A stretch of DNA of 64,000 nucleotides, taken from positions 3,186,959-3,250,958 of the forward strand of contig OX291542.1 in NCBI GenBank assembly GCA_946406115.1, given 5' to 3'. Positions 59,001 to 64,000 of this stretch are shown piece by piece. The position numbers were made by a program, and so were the translations under genes. Below the pieces are notes generated by a model. It did not search any database. It was given only the letters and a program-made list of their open reading frames with translations, and was not told the origin of the DNA. Position 1 is the stretch's first letter. The number at the start of each line of letters is the position of its first letter. The stretch comes from Apoda limacodes. Its lineage: Eukaryota; Arthropoda; Insecta; Lepidoptera; Limacodidae.

Positions 59001-62000
59001 TTATCAACTTGAATCCTCATGGTGCAGTGGCGCAAGTCACTGGAGCAGCTGACGGCTGGACAGATAACCGTGGACGCCGTCCGGCCTGTCCTGCAGCAGT
59101 AGTGTGACCGTCGGCACGGCGACCTATCCTACCACCAGACGCAGATACTCTCGGGGCACGGATGCTTCAGGAGGTATCTGAACCGAATGGAGGGATCCTG
59201 CCGCAAATGCAATGCGGCGACCGCGAACTGGGCGCCGGCGGTTGGTGCTGACGCACCATTTGCCACCCTAGCCGAGCTCGCAGCGCAAAGGTATCCATGA
59301 GGATTTCCAACGCAAAAAAGGGGGGCTATTCGTGCGTCCTTTACAATATTACAGCTTTACAGTATTGCTAAGAACGCCTGAATAGTATTTTACTAGCATA
59401 TACATTACTGTGTTCTATTCACGCCGTAGGTTACGTGCGCGGCAATAGTACTATTGGTAATGGACTTATAACCAATTCCCATTCCCACTGCAGTGAGACA
59501 ACCAGGGGGCAAGTAATTAGAAAACTGAGCCAGTAAACTTTTCAAAACTCGGTATTAGAGTTCCAGGAGGCGAGAATTCTCAAGAAATTTGTCTTTAGTC
59601 GAGACGGGTACAAACGCCATGAGAAATCGAGAAATCAATTCGGTGCGGTAGGTAACTAAAATATAACACGCATATATATATAACACATGACGAGTCTAGA
59701 GTATCCGCATCACTGTCCCCAGACAGCCGAAACTTCAGAAAAAACCAGTCGCTCACATAACTAGAAATTTAATAAAAAAAGAATTTCAGTTATTTGAGTC
59801 TACTGGGCAATGAACGCCTACTCTTGAAAAAATGTACAAAGCTGTAATGACTATTAAGCCAACATCTACTAAGAATGAGCGTGTTTTCTCGTTATCGAAA
59901 AGCATTGTCAGTAAACCGCATATCAGATGATGCAGTAAATGTGTAAATTGTAAATGATTTGCAAGGCATTTGAACGATAGGTGACAAGTTGCGTATATTG
60001 GAAATCGGTATTTTTGGTTTATCGCATTTTTAAGATATTTTTTAAATGTAAAGGTATTTTTTTTATTTACTTATATAAAACTTTACTTCAAGACGAAAAA
60101 ATTGAGCCGTCAAAAACGTCAAAAATCGAAAAAAAATTCGTGAAATTATTTGACCGAAAAAAAAAAAATTATTTTGGAAAATCGTTAATATCTCAGAAAA
60201 TATTTAACATACAGAGTTCGGGAAAATTGAAGTTGAAGCACTCAAAAGTGTACATTCAGTCCAAATTTTGAATATATTCAACATTTTTTTTTGGGGCAAA
60301 AACAAAAAAAATCGAAAAATCGCTTTTTTACCAATATCTTGTAAAATTTGAGGTTAGGTCGAAAAGTCCCTAGAACCAAAATTGTAGATTTTTTGATTAT
60401 CTACAACTTTTTTCTAGACCATTTTGTAATCTGGCCAGATGCTCTGCCAAAATGGCAAATACGATTTTCAACCCCTAAAACCCACCCCCACCACCCCTCG
60501 CCAATCAAAACCACTTGGATTTATTTTTCCCTTTTTTCGAACCCCTTTTGCCGTCCATTGCGTCCCATCCTACTCTTATCCTGTAACTAATTTTTTTTTC
60601 CCCTGAGCTATTATCCCCTGAGATATTATATATTTAAATAATATTATTTGTTTAATCAAAGACTGTGATGTTATTAACATAATATTTTATGAATATAAAA
60701 AGCATTTTTAGGTAAAGTTGGTAGCAAAATGTTTGTTTAATTAAACAAATTTTAAAATATTTTAAACACGTTATTATATGTACTAGTAATTTTGTTGATT
60801 TACTTTTGCTATTATTTTTTTTTTAATTAAAGACTTTTGTACATCTGGCAGGGACCCAATAAATATTTAAAAGTTAAGAACTATCCTACTCTTTACTTCT
60901 TATATAGATCAGCCGAGTATAGAGTGATTTTATTTAAATGCTCGTATCTGATAGATAGTCCAATTTCTAGTAAATCGAAAATTTTAAAATAACATCGCGA
61001 TTTATTAAGAATTTAAAAATTTCTCGAAATACTCGACAAACTTGAGAAATCCTGGTCGAGAATTCTCGTGCACAGAGAAATAAAAAAGGTCGAGAAACCA
61101 GAAACCCTTCTCGGTGTGCAAGGAATGGCAATACTTACAGGGAAGGCCTTCCCACAGTGGTCGCAGAGATGTTCAGCGGAGCCCTTGTGAACTACTTGCT
61201 TGTGGAGGTACAGAGATGTGTGACTTTTGAACACCTGCACACAAAACAAAATGTTTTAGATTAAAAATGTTACAGTATTCAAAGAAAAAAGGTAGTGACC
61301 TATTTGTAATTTTTCGTTTCGACGAACTGAGTTACCATATGCGTCTCGAGACAAAATTTCTTGAGTTGTATCATAATTCAGCGTAAACGCAAACTGCCAG
61401 TTCTGACTTGTTATAAATGTCATTTGGGCGAAATGAAAACACTTACAGTCGGGTTGGTCGCTATGTATATATAAGAGAAAGAGTAATGTAGTTATTCCTC
61501 AATTCCCAGAATTTCAGTCTATAATTTTGAAGCGTACTTCGTAAAAATACTATGATTTAAAAATGATATGCATAAAGCAATAAAATGATGATAATTCTAA
61601 GTTAATTAAAAAGAATTGGATTTAATAAGAATAATCAATGATTTAAAAAACAATCAACCATTAACATTCAAACCGACAATGCGAAATTTAGGTGTTTCGC
61701 GTGCCGACAAAGGAGTCGACTTGGTAATATATCTTAAAACACATATGGTAGCAGTCAATACTATTGTTAGCAGCAGGTTTAGTCATTAAGTTTACTCCGT
61801 TGAGTCACTTACAATGTGCATACTCCAGAAAATGTAACACACACACCTTGGACACTTTATATATAAAGAAACGACGTGTGTACACACGCACATGTGTGCG
61901 TGTTCCATACGAGCGATAACAGGATCGTAGTAGAAGGGAGATGAGACCGACAGTAGAGTGCTATTATTACATATACTGTACCAGTGCGGTGGCGATGCCA

Positions 62001-62820
62001 GCCTTTTCCGGCACTGGGCTATCAACTAACTATGCAAAGTCTGCAAAGCAACAAAAACGAAAAATTGCCAAATTCTAGCCTCAATAAGTAAGCAGAGAAT
62101 TTTGGATACATAGAGCTTAAAGTAAGTAAAATTACCTTTTCACAGATGGAACAAGTATGGACGAAGTTTTTCAAGTGTTCCCAGTCGACGTGCTCTTTTA
62201 ACCGTGTCCTGTTCGCGAACCGCTTACCGCAGTCACTACACATGTACCTAAGAACATTTATATTTCAATTAAGATCACGACAATCATGTTCATTTTTATA
62301 TTGTTTTCATACCTTTTTAATTCGATACGAACTAGGTGTGTAAATTTTAAATAAACAATATCAGATTTTCAGGACTTTTTGTTGACCTGACATTTTGGAC
62401 AATTCGCATATATGACGTGGTCTTGGCTCATCAATTGCACTCCTGACCCCTGGCTGCGTGTTTTAGCTCATGTCCATGCCCCATATCCTATATTATTATA
62501 TATTAAGCGAACAATCCTATATTAAATAAAATTAATTATATATTTATTATATATTAATTATATATTACACAAGTTTTTACGTGTTAAGATATGTAATAGT
62601 TTGTATATTCAGAATGTTGTAAAAAATTTACAACAAAGTTAAGGGTCATGTCTTTACCTTTGTTGCATTATTTAACTACTCGTAGAAACTCAGAGTCGCA
62701 TATACTCACTTAAAATCGTTTTCAGTGACGTGTTTTTTGCTGATTTTCATGTGCTGATTGTACGTGGCGATGGATGAAAAAGTTCTGCTGCATGGAGCGC
62801 AGACCAACTCGCCATTAGCC
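56061..62820 (-). CDS. C2H2 zinc-finger protein (ZNF-C), last four exons; 5' part outside the window
   Basis: Third paralogue of the cluster, probable DNA-binding nuclear protein. Exons in transcript order: 62710-62820, 62136-62247, 61139-61234, 56061-56246, all GT/AG and in frame. They encode five fingers (CAPC, CSDC, CSIC, CDHC, CGWC) that align with fingers 7-11 of ZNF-A and ZNF-B, with introns at the same places: phase 2 before the CSDC finger, phase 0 just after CEK, phase 0 just after GKAFP. The C-terminus is a PKKRKG nuclear-localisation-like motif and an acidic tail. The acceptor at 62821 shows that more coding exons lie upstream; none was found between 62821 and 64000, so the ZAD, if present, is beyond 64 kb. 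The 4.9-kb last intron holds Tc1, LINE, SINE and R1-type remnants. It is convergent with ZNF-B. Confidence 0.85.
56697..57330 (-). mobile_element. Tc1-like transposase remnant in the ZNF-C last intron
   Basis: Minus-strand frames give the N-terminal helix-turn-helix tail and linker (YFETGGFVRRQGRPGIR, then QDRFM) near 57170-57300, and MIWVAFSADSWIIWEGISAN-like followed by SDRYIRQCLEPYV (56697-56906), which match the region between the first and second catalytic Asp of Tc1. Frames are interrupted; inverted ends were not identified. Confidence 0.75.
57402..58450 (-). mobile_element. LINE (jockey-like) with altered RT catalytic box in the ZNF-C last intron
   Basis: The poly(A) tail is at 57401-57412 (T run on plus). 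The frame 57988-58344 covers SKVFDSVSIPHLLLK, the PLEFGVPQGSVLGPTLFLFY motif and the position of the YADD box, which here reads YANG. Upstream, 58380-58450 gives FRYGKSTKDAVALL; downstream, 57590-57660 gives SVWGGG and LLSLERAQ. It is 5' truncated with stops and inactive. Confidence 0.85.
58870..58980 (-). repeat. tRNA-derived SINE in the ZNF-C last intron
   Basis: Minus strand reads a GGGATTGTTCGATTCCCGC B-box region, followed by a GACAAACATGAATGTGATAA body typical of lepidopteran SINEs. Confidence 0.6.
59030..59310 (+). mobile_element. R1-clade LINE C-terminal fragment
   Basis: Plus-strand translation gives YHQTQILSGHGCFRRYLNRM and then SCRKC, the GHGCF-x-x-YL and CCHC-type C-terminal domain characteristic of R1-clade ORF2, followed by an alanine-rich stretch. 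Only this end is present. Confidence 0.75.
59311..61138. other. Rest of the ZNF-C last intron, no gene seen
   Basis: AT-rich, with a long homopolymer-rich segment at 60050-60600 (AAAAATCGAAAAA phrases, and ATTGTAGATTTTTTGATTAT beside CTACAACTTTTT). This looks like part of an unclassified repeat; no coding signal seen. Confidence 0.4.
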
Positions 62821-63585
62821 CTGGGAAGAAAAACAATACATTGTTACATATCGTTTCAGGGTTTTATCTATAGTAATATTATAAAGAGGAAAGTTTGTTT
62901 GCTCCTATATAGAGGTAATGACTACAACCGCTAAACCTATTCCAAAGTTCTTTCACTAATAGAAAACTACACTATTTCTGAGTAGCAAAGGCTGTAGTAT
63001 AATTTCTTTCGAAATAAATCAGTTTGGCGCTAAAATAGTTGGAAGTGTCTAGAAGAATATATTATACCGTTCTACTCGATCGTGAGATCCCACGGGACTA
63101 TTTTGCAAGACACTATTCCTTTCACGGTGCATGTGTTGACTTGGTGTTTAGCACTGAGATGGAGTGACAGAGAAGGACTAAGAATTATTTTATCCCGATC
63201 GAGAGATTCGACTGGAATTCATTTCTCGCGAGTGATACAACGACGTACTATTCTACTACGTGACCTAAGTTTTGGTACATAACTCGAAGGATGTAAAAGG
63301 ACATAGAACACTTTTTGTCTTGATTGAGTTCAATGGAAATCGATTTTTCTACGGATTGTATCGCGGGGCAGTTTTTTCACGTAACGGTGCTACACACGGG
63401 TGATTTTATTTTTCGCACAGAGGTAGGTGAAGAAAAAAAAAACACAAAATATTTATTATTTAAGTTAATCAATAGGTAAAAATCCCACTGCGATTAGCGG
63501 GAATAAAATATTAAATTGGATATCATACAGGTACTAGTTTGATGCGACATATTGCGGACATAATTCGTCACTTTTTCTTGCTATT
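62821..63585. other. Presumed ZNF-C intron; short dispersed repeat at 62865-62960
   Basis: TAGTAATATTATAAAGAGGA with AAAGTTTGTTTG and CGCTAAACC-like phrases matches a common lepidopteran repeat start. No exon with splice sites and finger motifs was found. Confidence 0.45.
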
Positions 63586-64000
63586 TTTTAGGGTTCCGTA
63601 CCCGAAGGGTAATTGGTGGAACCCTATTACTAAGGCTCCGCTGTCTGTTCGTCCGTCCGTCTGTCACCAGGCTGTATCTCATGAACCGTGATAGATAGAC
63701 AGTTGAAATTTTCACAGAAAATGTATTCCTGTTGCCGCTATAACAACAAATACTACAAAACAGAATAAAATAAATATTTAAGTGGGCTCCCATACAAAAA
63801 CGTGATTTTTTTGCTCGATTTTGCTCGATATTGATAACGGCAACAGGTAGACGCTTCGAATATTCACAGAAGATTAAGTTATATAGTCACTTTAAAAATA
63901 AATAATTAAATAAAAATTAAACAATTATTTAAGGGGGGTTTCATACAACAAACGTGATTTTTTTTGCCGTTTTTATAGATAATGGTACGGAACCCTTCGT
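63586..64000. mobile_element. Dispersed element with GGGTTCCGTACC inverted ends
   Basis: The left end AGGGTTCCGTACCCGAAGGG pairs with GGTACGGAACCCTTCG at the window edge. The interior has a CTGTCTGTTCGTCCGTCCGT run and CTCATGAACCGTGATAGATA, a ubiquitous insect repeat. Its true right end may lie just beyond the window. Confidence 0.6.

Noticed and set aside
1..64000. CRISPR arrays, bacterial operons or riboswitches
   Set aside because: Sequence composition, introns and retroelements show an animal nuclear genome; no regularly spaced repeat with unique spacers was seen.

Overview
This is eukaryotic, AT-rich, intron-rich insect DNA, most likely from a moth or butterfly. The basis is a head-to-head pair of ZAD C2H2 zinc-finger genes, short exons with GT/AG introns, a sorting nexin 16 homologue, and a dense load of SINE, jockey/RTE/R1-type LINE, Tc1/mariner, copia and BEL/Pao remnants of the kinds familiar from Lepidoptera. 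The species cannot be named from the sequence.

Layout. 1-9 kb: a single-exon-coding SNX16-like gene (+) in repeat-bearing intergenic DNA. 9.27-20.02 kb: a ZAD zinc-finger gene on the minus strand (here ZNF-A), rebuilt from 13 exons into one open frame of 649 codons with 11 fingers. 20.6-39.9 kb: a second ZAD zinc-finger gene on the plus strand (ZNF-B), 14 exons, 624 codons, also 11 fingers; its start lies 589 bp from that of ZNF-A, so the two are divergent. 40-46 kb: a pogo-like MITE, then an unrecognised cysteine-free secreted protein gene (+) whose signal-peptide exon is duplicated in tandem. 46.5-53.4 kb: a complete BEL/Pao LTR retrotransposon with a 5-bp target duplication but a broken pol. 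56.06-62.82 kb: the last four exons of a third zinc-finger gene (ZNF-C, minus strand), whose 5' part lies beyond the right edge.

The three zinc-finger genes are paralogues. Their last introns sit at the same codon and phase relative to the fingers, and ZNF-A and ZNF-B match finger for finger. They are probably nuclear DNA-binding proteins that dimerise through the ZAD; their targets cannot be read from the sequence.

Most striking observations: (1) a six-unit tandem array in ZNF-A intron 10 made from half a zinc-finger exon plus its splice donor; (2) a decayed Tc1/mariner element starting about 16 bp after a splice donor in ZNF-B, where intron retention would give an early stop overlapping a poly(A) signal; (3) the secreted gene with a duplicated first exon, one copy of which has lost its donor; (4) a DDE element with about 365-bp terminal inverted repeats. 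Exon joins come from reading splice sites and frame; no transcript data were available.
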